NCBI GenBank assembly: GCA_003342895.1
Contig: PTFA01000370.1
Span: 2,985 to 66,984, forward strand
Origin: Casuarius casuarius
Lineage: Eukaryota > Chordata > Aves > Casuariiformes > Casuariidae
DNA: 64,000 nucleotides
Reading direction: 5' to 3'
Positions 33,828 to 45,905 of this stretch are shown one piece after another. The notes below the pieces were generated by a model, which ran no database searches, had not been told where the DNA came from, and worked only from the letters and a program-made list of their open reading frames with translations. How positions within the stretch are numbered: position 1 is the stretch's first letter; each line of letters starts with the position of its first letter. The position numbers and the translations under genes were made by a program.

Positions 33828-35553
33828 ATGCGGATCCTCCAGCTGCTCTTTGCGATCATGGTCATGCTCCTCCTCCAGGATGTTCCNGGTAAGGATAAAA
33901 TACTTGCAGGGGTTTCTGTGGAAAAGAGACAAGACAGGTTCCCACCCCGAGGTAGGCAAGGACAAGACAGGGCCCTCAAGTCAAGCCAGGGTGGACCTGA
34001 CTCTTGCTTCCAAGANCAAATATCTTTGAAACAGTCTCCAAGGAGTTCCTGGATGCAGTGCCTTGGCAGGAAGAGGTTTTACAGGCTCACAGACAGTATG
34101 TCCCCTCCTCTCCATCATCTCAAAAGCCACGAAGAGATGCTGAGTCTGAGCCAGGAGTGCAAGCTCTGACCCTGACCAGAATGCANATCTCTTCCTCTGC
34201 AAAACAAGGACAATCCTCTGAATTTGAAAGGCCTTTGCAGTCACCAGGTTTAGAGAACAGCCTTTGGGACTACCAAGGGTGACAGTGCAATATTTCCTGG
34301 CAATCTCACCCTGACGGTGACGGAGGGCTATTTTAGGCATCTTATGCGTATGTTTTCTGGCAGAAACAAGTGCATTTTNGGGTGTGCATCAGCTGTTATT
34401 TGTCACAGGACATGTGCACTGTGAGGAACAGAAACTGCCAGTGAGCTGCAAAGCCAAATGGAAAATTAAGCTCCATTCAGCCTAATTAACCTTAGCAGCC
34501 AGATTAAAATTAAACTGCCTCAAGCTACAAAATAAGACACAAGCGGATGACTACTTTTGCCTGACTGCTATTTAGACTGAGTTGTGACAAAGAATAGCAC
34601 ACCTGTATCCTTTGCATAAAGCAACCAAAGATTAATTCAAAGGTTTATTTATAAAAGGGGGTGAGCTTTGGGGGAAGGTGGGAGGAAGAACTGTTAGGTT
34701 TTTTAGGGTTTTTTTTTTTTGTCTGTCTTTTTTCTTCTGGTGTTCTGTTTTAATAGAATGTCATATTTGTCATGGCTTTTTCACTGGCTGCTTGCGTATA
34801 TATTAGGAATTTAGGTCTCATCCAGCTATAAGGTCGTTGTGGTGTTATTAGGACCATGGTAGTATATCTACAATGGAAATCAACTCTGACAAACAGGAAG
34901 AGGAGACTTTCCTACTCAGCCTGTTTATGTTCTTATCTAGTTAACTCAAGTCCTAGGGACAAAGGTAGGAGAGAGAAGCGTTTGCCACTCCACTAATGGT
35001 GGCTAATATTCTACTGCTATGCCCTTGAACCTTCCAAAAAACCCAAACCTTAGTGTTCCTGATATGTATAAAGAAAAACATGCTAAAACATGCTATGCTA
35101 TAAAGAAAAACAGCACATTGAGTGAGAAGATTAAGATGATTAAATAAGTAAATAAAACACTTGCTCTAAAAAGACCCTTTTCTGACTTTTGATGTTACCC
35201 AAGAGATACATCTCACCTCACTCAGTCATCCCAAAGTTTGGCATCTCGTCTAGGCTGGTTGTTAAGAGACTCCCAGTGCGTGGTGGGAGGAGGTGCTCCT
35301 CTCGAGCACATCTGACCTTCACCATGAAGGCAACTGAATTTCCGTGTTGCCAGCTGCAAGTGTTTCATTGATCAGCCAGTGATGACACACTGGTTGGGCT
35401 CCCACANCTCCTGTCTCTTTTCCCTGTGCAGCCAGAGGTCTTTCGGACAGCCAGCAGTGCAGGAACAACCGTGGCCACTGCCGGAGGCTTTGCTTCCACA
35501 TGGAGCGCTGGGCAGGGAGCTGCAGCAANGGTCGCCAGCGCTGCTGCAGATGA
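33828..35553 (+). CDS. AvBD13: Avian beta-defensin 13
   Basis: Secreted antimicrobial beta-defensin. Exon 1 (33828-33888) encodes signal peptide MRILQLLFAIMVMLLLQDVP and ends in phase 1 before GT at 33889. Exon 2 (35432-35553, after 'tccctgtgcag') begins ARGLSDSQQC and encodes C-X6-C-X3-C-X9-C-X6-CC, with motifs NNRGHCRRLC, FHMERWAGSC and RQRCCR, then TGA at 35551. The total is 60 residues. The signal peptide and the HCRRLCFHME block identify AvBD13. The protein stops one residue after the last cysteine pair, without a C-terminal extension. All nine basic residues of the mature part are Arg and none is certainly Lys (one AAN codon is Asn or Lys); net charge is about +7. One signal codon is CCN, Pro whatever the N. 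TATA is at 33745 and AATAAA at 35672. It is the last defensin in the window. Confidence 0.95.
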
Positions 35554-35671
35554 AAGCAGTCACGCCAGGTGGGACCACCCCAAGAAGACCAGCCTGAAAA
35601 GAGAACTGTACATAGGAGTGGCTTTCAGACACCATTTGTGCCTACACCCACAGCTTGGCTTGTCCATCACC

Positions 35672-35677
35672 AATAAA
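35672..35677 (+). other. Polyadenylation signal AATAAA of AvBD13
   Basis: A canonical hexamer about 120 nt after the AvBD13 stop. Confidence 0.6.
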
Positions 35678-35765
35678 CCTGGTCTTCTATATCTCTTTCT
35701 GGGTCCAGAGTGCAGCCACATTTCCCTGCAAGGTGGGCCATCTTGCCTGACATNTGGGGTTTGAT

Positions 35766-35935
35766 TCACTTGACTACACAGAGTCATTTAGAGTTTCTTG
35801 AGATGCACTGGGGCACCTGAAACATCTGCACAGATCTGGCAGATGTGGCACAGGACCTGAGGGAGACCTATGCCCGTCCAGAGTGGCAGCTAGAGAGGGA
35901 TCTGCTGCGCTTTTCTGAGCAGTTGTGCAGGCTTC
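35766..35935 (+). repeat. Interspersed repeat family R1, best-preserved copy
   Basis: It runs 'tcacttgactacacagagtc', 'tcttgagatgcactggggca', 'cctgaaacatctgcac', 'gatctggcagatgtggcaca', 'gacctgagggagacctatgc' and 'tggcagctagaga'. It aligns along its length with 5770-5930 and 8490-8665. It lies about 210 bp beyond the AvBD13 stop and just past its poly(A) signal. Confidence 0.6.
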
Positions 35936-35943
35936 CTTCTAGC

Positions 35944-35975
35944 CTGTCTATCTGTCTATCTCTATCTCTGTCTAC
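35944..35975 (+). repeat. Short GTCT/ATCT microsatellite
   Basis: Alternating CTGT and CTAT units next to the R1 copy. Confidence 0.7.
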
Positions 35976-36508
35976 AGAAAACACCACAGCAGGAAAACAC
36001 CTTCCTCTCCTAAGAGACCTATCCAAGACGGATGGGAGATTTGCCCTCCAGAAGTGCCTTTTCCTCCCCAGTAACTAACTGCAAGGTGAACCTAGGTGAG
36101 TGGCTCAGCTTAGCCATCTCCTTTTGAGACAAAGCAAAGGTGAGTGAGGCAGAGAAATACCACTCCCACGTGCAGAATGGTTCATCACGTAGCCCCACGG
36201 CAAGTGTGGTGTAGTGTGCACCTGCCTGGCTTCCTGCACGGAGCTCTTCTCACCTGACCTCTTGCCTGCACAGTGGGAGGTCTAAAGAAAAAGAGAAACA
36301 CCTCATAGGACCTCGTATGATGATAGGAGCTGTAAGAGCTTTTATGGCCTCACTGCTGTTTGCTGGTAAGGGATACTCAGGGCTGAGTGTGATTGCAGGT
36401 AAGAGAAGAGGATTCAAGCAGCGAGCAGCTGATGTGACTTTGGAAGTGCTCTGAGCAATTGCTTTTGGGGTGGCTGTAAAATAGATGAATAAATGCAGTT
36501 TGCTTAGC

Positions 36509-36614
36509 AAAAAAAAGAAGAAGAAGAAGAAGAAGAAGAAGAAGAAGAAGAAGAAGAAGAAGAAGAAGAAGAAGAAGAAGGAGAAGAAGGAGAAGAAGGA
36601 GAAGAAGGAGAAAA
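36509..36614 (+). repeat. Long GAA microsatellite with GGAGAAGAA tail
   Basis: About 8 A, then some 22 uninterrupted GAA/AAG units, then a 9-bp variant (GGAGAAGAA) repeated three to four times. It is a pure purine tract of about 100 nt. The A run at its left suggests growth from a retroposon tail. Poly-Lys or poly-Leu/Phe open frames over it are artefacts of the repeat. Confidence 0.93.
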
Positions 36615-38899
36615 TTCTTGCCAGAGGAGACACGATGAACGAGCACACAAAGGAGGAGAAAGATGTAACAGCCAAGAAACTGCCGCCCTGGCTCAGAGCC
36701 GGGAAGAGACTCCAGCTACATCAAGCTTTGCGACGGCAGGTGGCAGTCCCAGCCTGCTCCCACCGCTTCACAGGGTGCAGACCGAAACTGAGGCGTGANC
36801 ATCCCTCCTGAAAACCCCGGTACCCCGAATCCCCTCCGTGAGGAGGTCTGGCGTGTGTGTCATCACGCGCACACGCTGCTGTCACGCCAGGCGCATTCGC
36901 AGTGCTGGGCAGAGACCGACTCTGTAAGAACAGGGGGTGTGCAGTGAGGGGAACTGCAGTCTCACCTGCCAGGTGTTCAAAATCATAAACCGACAGAAAT
37001 TTTTTGATAGAAGTTACAAAACTGACTTAAAAACTGGGTGGAGAGGAGGGGAAAATGGAAGGGAAGGGAAGGGACAGAGTTACAAAACNGTGAGACTAGG
37101 GTCTGAGGTTTAGAAGGGCTGAATATTAACTCCTAAATATTAGGGTATCCTGCANCCTTCCTGCTAGCTGGCAGTGTTCATACCTTGCTGATACTCCAGC
37201 CTTCCACCAGTGAGAGATTTCCATGAAAGAAAAGNTTTACAAACTCTTGGTTGAGCCAAAGGAGAGCAGGGGGCTCAAAGCACCTAGCTTACCCCACGGG
37301 CATAGATGTTCTCAAGAGCTTAGACAGGAGGCAGGCTCAGGTGTTTCCAAGCCCAAGACAGACTTAGATATGTGGCCCAAATTCTTGTTTCTCTTAACCA
37401 GTTATGGCAGAGGTAGTATTTCCCCTGGCCCTTGCAAGGCTGCCCTGCAGACCAGCAAAGCCAGAAGCAGATGAGACAGCTGTCTAGGGGCAGAGCGGTT
37501 GTGCACCAGAAACACACAGGTACGTGCCCACATTATTCCAATTGGGGATCCTGCAGAAAATCACCATGTGAGGCTGACACGCTGCTGGAGATGGGTTGCT
37601 CATGCCTGNGGTTGGCATGTGCTTTCGTGGCCAGAGCAGCCCCTGGTAATCCCAGCTGTGGTGGGACCCAGCNGACCCAACTTTAGGTATCTGTGTGCAG
37701 ATGCCTCCACTGGAGCTGGTCACCCTGGGCTCTTTCCACGTGCTTGGAAACAGGCNCTCTGAAGATGTGATTCATTTGGCCTGTTTTAGAAGTCTACTTT
37801 AGGATGAGNTGAGCCAGAAATAAAACAAACCAGGGCTTTGGCTGGCCCAGAGGTCAAACAAGGGCTAGGACTTGCACCAACACGGTGCAGGCAGATAAAC
37901 TCTCCCCTGCCCACCNCTGCAAGACGTCTGAATGTAAACTGCGTAATGAGTCCCCAGGCTTTGCTGTCCCCGATCCATTCCAGGGTAGTGTCTGGAGGAG
38001 GGACAGCTGACACAAACCAAAAGCTTTCCAAGGACCACAGTAACAACTTAACAATGTGGGCAAAGAAGCACCAGCTCCCAATCCTGTACCCCAGGGGGGT
38101 TTGGATGCAGCCTGGGGACTGTTTCACACATGCCTCATCCATGCATTTGGGAGGTGAAACAATAAATTCTGGTATTTCAGAGCATATCCCAAAATCACGT
38201 AAGGGGCATCACTGTCTTTTCTTCCTCCTTTGCTGACATGTTAGGTGCAATTGTGAGCGATGTCCCTTCTTCAGATGGGAATGGGCCAAGCCAAGCATCA
38301 TTTAAACTACTTGCTTCCCAAAGAGTAAATGTGGGAGATTCTGGTGCTAAGAAAGAAGGGGAATTGTCCATCACGGTGTACACGAGGACAGAACTCACAG
38401 AAACAGTGTGTCATCCAGAAACGGAGGTGATATAGGGTGAGCAGGGATGGAAAAGTCTGGAGGGTGCAAGACCCTGGAGAGGGCAAGAGGGGTNTGAAAG
38501 TCTCCTTGAGAGAAAAGATAGAAGGTCCATCTCTTGAGAAAACACAGCATATGGGGGTAGCAAGGAGGTGACCAAAATTCCCAACCCTACAAACTGCATC
38601 CCAGAAGCTTCCTGCGACTATGAGACCCCTGGGTACACAGCGCAGCCAGAGTCGTAACAGCAGGAAGCAACATCCACCACTCTTCCTTGGGTGTAAGGAG
38701 GTCTGATCTCATCCTCTGCTACTGCCTGAGACCACAGGATCATAGGGACAGGGTGTCAATCTGGGTGCCCAAGGAAAGGGAGNGGTGAACCACCATAGGA
38801 GCCAAAAATCACTGCAGAGCTCCCCGTATCCCCGAGAAGCCGAGCATAGCGGGAGACCCAGAAGCTAACTTGTATCCGGAGAGGACAAGACACCACTCC

Positions 38900-39080
38900 C
38901 TCTACTGCCCGTGCCAAGGCCTGTTCTCCAGCTCTGGCCTAGTCTGGCCCTGTCCATATAATTTAATTCTCTCGGCCTTCAGAACAGAGTGGCTACGTGC
39001 AAACTGCCTGCTGGGAGTGGTCCTTGGGGATTCAGTCACCCATCGCCCATGCCAGCATGGTCCTGCTCCTCACCAGGTGA
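38900..39080 (+). repeat. Interspersed repeat family T, copy 3
   Basis: 'ggcctgttctccagctctgg', 'ctggccctgtccatata', 'ccttcagaacagagtggcta' and 'gtgcaaactgcc' align with 19365-19440. Read as an exon it looks protein-like, but the family context argues for a repeat. Confidence 0.55.
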
Positions 39081-39579
39081 CATGGAAGTAGTGCTCCAAG
39101 TCCCACAAGTGGCATGTGACTTAANTTCACATCTCATGCTCCCCACCCAGGATCAGGAAATGAGGCAGGAGATTTCAGCTGGGGAGCACGGCCAGGAATA
39201 ACTGGCCCTTAAGGGATACCACTATAGGAACAAGATCTTTGTGTGCTCTTGGGAGACCTGGATGTAACTTAAATTGGACAACCCATTTGGCTCTCCCTCC
39301 CAGAGGGAGCAGTCCTGTCCTAGAGGGAAAACAGGGAAAGAAGGGATTTCTGGGCCACTTCTGGGCAAACAGCCTTCCCTGGAGCTGCCCCAGCAGCCAA
39401 GAGATGCCTTACGAGGGACCCAGCAATTCAACTGGATTTATACGGAGCAGTGAGTTGGTTTCACTCCAGTGACTCAGCCGTGGGGGTTGACACCCAGTGG
39501 AGATCGGTCCCATCTTCCTCCTTGCCCCTCTGTCTAGACTCTGCTTGAAACCCCCNAGCTGAGGGGGAAGGAATTCCTC

Positions 39580-40560
39580 CGCTCCTCCTACCACCGCGGA
39601 TTAACTCAGCGACGGATCTGGGTCCAGTAAGCTCCTGGGCTGGGAATATTCCCAGCCTCGCTCCTCTCNCTCTACAAGGCTGGAAATAACACGGCGGCGC
39701 CTTCACGCGGTCCCTTCTCCTGGATGCTGCTCCTCTCCTTTGAGCGGCAGTCCGGCTCCTTGGGGGCCTCGGAAAGCTCAGCCAGGGGTTAGCAGCCACT
39801 CCGGCTCGCTCGAACCATCAATCCCATCGAGCAGATAAGGCTCCCCTTGATAACAAGACCTGACAGAAACAAGCCTTCAGTTTTCCACCTTTTTGAAGTC
39901 TGGTTGGTGAAGTTTTGCAGAACTTTGTCTTATTGCCAAAGTAACCAACTTCCAATCCCAGCTTTCTTCTTCCCTTCTTTTCCCCATCCTCCTATGCTCC
40001 CCCTTCCCTCTTCCTCCTTGCTCCTCCATGCACACACCTCTCTGGGGCTGATACGGATGCTGGGGATGGGGGGTGGGGGCGGGTGATGTCATCTGTTTTT
40101 GACCCTGCGGAGGAGAAAGGCGCTGCCGGAGAAGGCAAGGGCTCGACACGTCTGCCTCTACCCAGCCTGGCGCCGGGAGCAACTGGGAGCCTTCCTCTTG
40201 CAGCTGCCTCTGCACCTTATCAGGGGCAGGATGACATCTTTGGGACCGCGCCGAGCCGAGCGGGCTGCCGGGGTTGCAAGAGAAAGGAGGCTGCGTGCTG
40301 GGAGCCCCTGAATGTGAGCCTTGTGAGAAGCACACACGCCTCTGTGTGTGCAACTGTGTGTGTGTGTGTTGTGCGTGTGCTGCAAACAGTTCCTGGCAGC
40401 AGACGCAGAGGGAAACTGCTCCCAGCAGGATGGAGCCAGCTATCAGCTGCTGCGGAGGAGAAAGCGTCTCTGTGCCGCAGCCGAGCCGGAGTCAGCAAGT
40501 TGAGGAAGGATGGGCAACGCTGTCGCCTCACTCTGCTCCTGCTGAGGCCAGTGGGAGTTT
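39580..40560. other. CpG-richer patch, possible promoter or regulatory block
   Basis: Relative to its surroundings this stretch has many CpGs (for example 'acggcggcgccttcacgcgg' near 39690 and 'gaccgcgccgagccgagcgg' near 40243). Open frames of about 160 codons exist on both strands but look like a side effect of GC content. No TATA box or exon was identified. It could be a distal promoter, an enhancer or a lncRNA start. Confidence 0.3.
40343..40380 (+). repeat. TG microsatellite
   Basis: A run of TG dinucleotides with single interruptions. Confidence 0.8.
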
Positions 40561-43500
40561 AACCTCTCACATCCCGGGCCAGCAGCCTGCAAAATCCTGC
40601 ATGACAGTCTGCCAAGNGTTAAAATGTCCCTCTTTCCACCAAAGGAGGAGGCCAAGCCTTGAGGGCAGAGGGAGGAGGTGATTGCTTTTGCCCTCCACCC
40701 AAAGCTTGGGGTGAAAAGTGCTTTCAAGCAGGGCCGGCTACAGATTTACTGTGGGCACAGTTTTGAGATGGAGCATTGGGTCCTCAGTTCTTGAGTCCCA
40801 ATGTTCTTGGCAATTTTTTTCCAANTCAAATGGAAGATCTTCATTTTGATAAAACGGTAACAGCCCATAATGTCACCCCCCCCTTCCAAAAATACTGTTT
40901 GGTCAAAAAAGAATGAAATATTTTTGGCTAAAGCCAGAAACAAACTGTGCTTCCTCTATCCTACAACATAGCTCCTAGGAAGGTAAATCCTTCTGGGACA
41001 TGGGAGGTCAAGGAGAGAGAGAGCTCTCTAGAGGAGATGGGACCATCAGGAACAGGAACCACAGCCCCTGTGAGGCATGAGGCAGAGATTTAAACGCTGA
41101 ATGTTTCTGTTTCCCACTAGAAAATTTGAAGACTTGATTTTTGGGGTGGAAAAAATAACTTTTTCTGTAAAAAACATTCTTACTTGCTGCAATTACAGTG
41201 GGAAAATAGCATAAAGTAGATACTGAAAAGCCAGGAGTGCTTTAAAATCTGACTCACCTTCAGGGAATCTTTCACACCTAACTCCTGTTTCAGTGTCCAA
41301 GCCCCTCTGATCTCAGGCAAAGTCAAACCTCAAGTTGAAGGTAAGCGATCTGAATGCCTGCAAAGCAGAGGTCTCCATTTCCCCTGGCCCTCCACGGCTG
41401 CCCCGAGAGCCAAAGGAACNGGCTCTCATACAGCAAGGAATTATGTCCTGGAAAAGCTTTCCTATCCTTGCAGACTGTGAAGGAAGCCTGGGGTGACCAG
41501 CCACCACACAGACATTATATTGGTCAAATGAATCCTACATCTCTGCCAGCAAAACCCTGGCCCTTTTTTACATTAAGAAATGAGCACTCTGTTTGGATGC
41601 TGCTGCAAGGAAACTAAGAGAAGTTGCAGACGTAGAGACAGCTCCGTGCTGCCCTCGACTTTCCAAGTCAGAGCAAAAGCGTGTCAGTTGGTCAGTGTTA
41701 ATGTCTCAGATGCCACATAATAAAGTACATTTTCTCGGCACAAATAAATGACTTCATTCTCCTGGCGAGGTGCTCCGGGCTCTTTCAGGAGCGCTACATG
41801 GAATAATAACAGAACTGGAGCAATGAAACCCCTATTTCTCCCAGGATGAAGCACTGGCTGGTGGGAAGACTCCAAAACAAACACCCAAGCAAACAGCTGC
41901 CGGATTGTTCTGCAACGTGTCTGCAAAACTGGGACTACCGCTTGCTGCTGGGCTTTCAGGCCGGCTTCAAGCACACACTGCCAAAAACTTGTCATTCTTG
42001 TTCAGCAGGGAGTGAGAGGAGACACGCTGGGATGAGAAGCAATCCCAGTTCTGGGGAAGGTGCGGGGGAAAGGCTTTGCACTCCAGTGGAGGGCAAATAA
42101 ATGAACACCTTCCCCTCTCCATCCTCCCTTTCCAGGCCCACTGCCGGCCAGGAGCTGTGGGTTCACGAGACTGAAGAGCTCTGCTGTTTCCTGGGGCCAC
42201 CTGGATGCTCTTACGGGAGCCAGGCTGCCTCGCCAAGCAGCACTTTTGCAACGGTGAGCTTTGAAAGCTCAGAGCCGCTGGGCAAGACCCTTCCTCAAGC
42301 ACTGCGAGCGTGCAGCCTGGCCTCCGAGCTGCCGGCGCGAGGGCCCAGATCCCCATGCCTGGGACTGACACGAAAGCTGTCAGGAGGCTTCATTGTCCAG
42401 ATCTTTGCACCGTTATCAGCGACTCCCACACACTGGAAGTGAGATATGTGTGACAACATTTTTTCCATTGGTGAGCTTATCGTTGCTGAGAAGAGGAGAA
42501 GGGGCTGGAGAGGGCAATGGGGAGGAGCGGGGAAGGAGGGGAGACACATGGGCACAAATTCCCACCCATCACGTCCCTTCACCCACCCCATGCTCCCCAC
42601 ATCTGTGAAAGAAAGAGAAAAAAAGAATGNTTTTGGAGGAATGTGTTGGCAGACTAGTTGTATCAGACCTACAACCTCCTGGACCAGTAGGGACAGTCCT
42701 AAATTCCTTGGGTAAGATCCCAAAAACCTCTTCCTGAAATCATCTCTCTTAATTCATATGGGTGTACATAGAAATGGAGAGACTTTCTGCAGTGATATCA
42801 GCTGGACTAGAAAGACCTCAAGAGAAATGACCCCTCCATGCATCAGACTGACTCTTTGGAGGACAGTGGGAAAGTTCCAACTAGCAGAAAAAACATCAGT
42901 TTTGTGTTTTCACCTTAAACTACTAGGCTTATTCTAGGGTGAGCAAGTTCAAATGCACCACAAGTCCTCCATTAGCCCTTTTCCTCCCAAGTGGTAGACC
43001 TCTGCTTGGCTGATAGGAGCCCTCTGAAGCAGCCACAGGCTGTCCCACCTCAAGTGAGACATGGTTCCTGGGACAAAAAATAGATAAAAAAACCTCTCCC
43101 AATCAAAATGCTGCTTCCAAGGAAAGCCAGAGACAGCGCTGCACTGGTTTTAGTTTAAGAAGAGCAGTTTGGCAGTGCTGTCTTGAGGCCATTAGGAGGA
43201 AATTGCCCAAAGCAGCAGTGCTCAGAATGCAGAGGTGAACTTGGGGTCCCCCTCACTGGAATTTCAATAGGTTTATCTCCTTGGGGAGGACAGCTATGGA
43301 TACGCCCCACCAAGAAGTGTGACGCTTGTTAAGTGCATTATGGACTCCCTGGGCTTGTGTTTCTGAGGATGGGGCTACGGCCCAGCCTGGATGACAATAC
43401 TGTCCTTTAATATATAGTCCACTGTCAAGGGGCAGCCCTATCTGAGCGCCAGACATCTCCTGATACTGAGCACATGGGAGGGAGAACACATGAGAGCACA

Positions 43501-45796
43501 TGGGGGGAACAAGAATATATAAGGGGGGGTGTTTTGCCTGTTCAGTGAAGTGATTATTTCTGGTAGCTGGTCCGGGAGGTGGTGGCCGCGTTTCTGTGAT
43601 TAATGGGAGGTTTCACTANGAGCACCATTACTCTCTGGCTGCTCGTTCCTTGGAGCAGCTGCTATCTGCTAGAAGATGATGGTCTTCAAGCACAGTTCAT
43701 TAACACAGTTCCCTGGCGGGGGGATAACGGTAGTGGTTAAGCACAGGTTGGAAAGGAAGCCTTTGCATTTTGTGAGCTGACATAGTGAGGTGGAACGANG
43801 GTCCCTCTGAGTGTGCACAGAAGCAGCTTTGGCTTGAGCTAGTCCAGCTATCACCCTCCCACAACAGCCCTGTCACTCACCAGAGTCACGTGGTGAAAGT
43901 CTTCAAAATTCCTTCAGAGGCCAGGCAGGATCATCCCACCAGCCATTTCCAGCCCCCAAAACCACCAACCAGACCATCCTGAGAAAAAACTGACTCTCCA
44001 AACATTGTGGAGGGCTTCTGTGACTCAAGCATGGGACGGATGAGTGAGTTTTGCAGGTGTGAGTCTATTTGCAGCAGTAATGTTCTCATGAGTGCGGTGG
44101 TATAAGGATGTAAATGAGGTTTGTGAAGGAAGATGGTGTTATAAGACCAACAAATATCCCTGGGCAAGGTGGGAGAAGAAGAAGGTGCCTTGGTTTTTTT
44201 GGAAGTTCTCTTGTATTTGTTCATAAGCACAGTGCATTCCTATGTTGTGCTGCTCTTGGGAACAGTAGACTATGCCAGCAGACCATTTCACTGTCTAGTC
44301 AACNGAGTGGGTGAAGAGTTTCCTTTAGGGCCCCAGAAGGTCTTTCAAACTNGACCATCTGAATTATAGCTGCTGCCAGCCAACAAGGAGTCCAGCCGGA
44401 CTGCCAGAGGTGGCAACCTGGAAGAGGTCAGAGATACCTCCGGTTATTTCCTCAGTCAGGCGGGTTCTTTGCTGTTTTCTGTCTTTATAGCTTGTGGGTC
44501 ACAAAAATGTTGTAGGGAGGACCTCCTCTGGAAGAGTGGTATCTACATCAGGAAAGAAGGCGAGCTAATGATGCTGGAGGTGGGGGCTCCACTGCGGGAG
44601 TCATAGGCTGGATAACATATGCGAAGCATGGACTAAGGCCGTGCTGCACATCCCTGCTACAAAACTTCTCAAATCCACCTTCACATAATCTCCTGTTTCA
44701 GATGATAACAGATAGCCCTTTACACACATATGCACACAGCTGTCCCTTATCTGTGAGAAAACACAAGGAATTAGGAACAGGACAGGAATATATCGGCCAA
44801 GTGTCGGAGGACAAACCACCACAGGCTATCAGGAGCAGAAAGAAGCCAGGTCTCACACGCAGAGCAGCAGAGCAATCCTATTTCCTAGAAAAGATGTTAT
44901 TTTTCAACCTAGCATGTGCGTGCATCTATGTGAGATCCTTGCTGTCCCCCAGGGTCACATCACCAGGCTGCTGGCTTCTCTCACTGCACCTGGAACTGCT
45001 CCTGGAGCTCAAGAGGTCGAACGCAGAGACACGGCGTCTGGGGCTCAGGCTGAGGTCTGGCACACCTGCTCACTGCCTGGCTCTGAACATCGCAGGTATG
45101 GGCAAACATCTGGAGTGCACAGAAAGCGGTGGAAGGAGGAGTCAGCAGATCTTTCTTTCCTTTCTCTTTTTCTGCTCCAGTCTCAAAATAAAGCTACAAA
45201 CCAAATGCAAAACAAACTCTGCGTTGATAAAGTTGGGGCTGAAAATATGAATCAACAACTCAAGTTTTAATAAGATCAGAGGGGAGAACCTATCTTTATA
45301 ACCCCACAAGCCCAGACTTAAGATCGAAGTTACAAAATCCAAACAGACCAGAGACTGGTGACACACAATAAAGGAGCAAATCCTCTTGATTCTGCCCCAC
45401 AGCAATGAGGCACTGAGTAGTCAGATACGCTTACGTCATCTGCATAGGGAAGGGTCAAACTAGATTGAACTAATTTTTAAGGGATATGGGAAAGGTTCTC
45501 CATTGCCCTGGCAAAACTGATGCAACAGGTGGGAAAACCAAGGCACCTACACCCCACAAAGCCTTTTGTGAATCCACACTTGTGGTCCTGTCCTATGCTG
45601 GGTCATGCAAATCACCAGGGAGAGGTTAGGCTGCTGCGGACCCAATCCCACAGTGTGCCACAGAAGCACAAGCAAAAAGGGGAGTTATTCTCTTAAATCA
45701 CGCTGGCTCCACTTCTAAGAGCATCATGCAACACGATACAACAGCAGGCTTCCAGGGGTTTAGTCATATTAATAACTATAAACATTTTCATGACTT

Positions 45797-45905
45797 AGGC
45801 TGTGTCTGCTCTAGTTAATTAAGCAATGCCAGGGCCTGATCTCTAGCCCTGAGGTCCAGCACAGTCTGGCAATGTTTAATACTATTAAATCCTCTTCCTC
45901 CTCCA
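45797..45905 (+). repeat. Interspersed repeat family T, copy 4
   Basis: 'taggctgtgtctgctctagt', 'taattaagcaatgccagggc', 'ctgatctctagccc' and 'attaaatcctcttcctcctc' follow the family order seen at 19308-19505. Confidence 0.55.

Noticed and set aside
36250..36811. Open frames encoding poly-Lys (plus) and poly-Phe or poly-Leu (minus)
   Set aside because: They are translations of the GAA microsatellite.
41560..41640. CC-containing frame near 41600 as a degenerate defensin exon
   Set aside because: No preceding cysteines at defensin spacing and no acceptor or signal exon nearby.
44169..44369. Hydrophobic frame (66 codons) resembling a small membrane protein
   Set aside because: No splice or promoter context, interrupted by N bases, no homology recognised. 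Consistent with chance.
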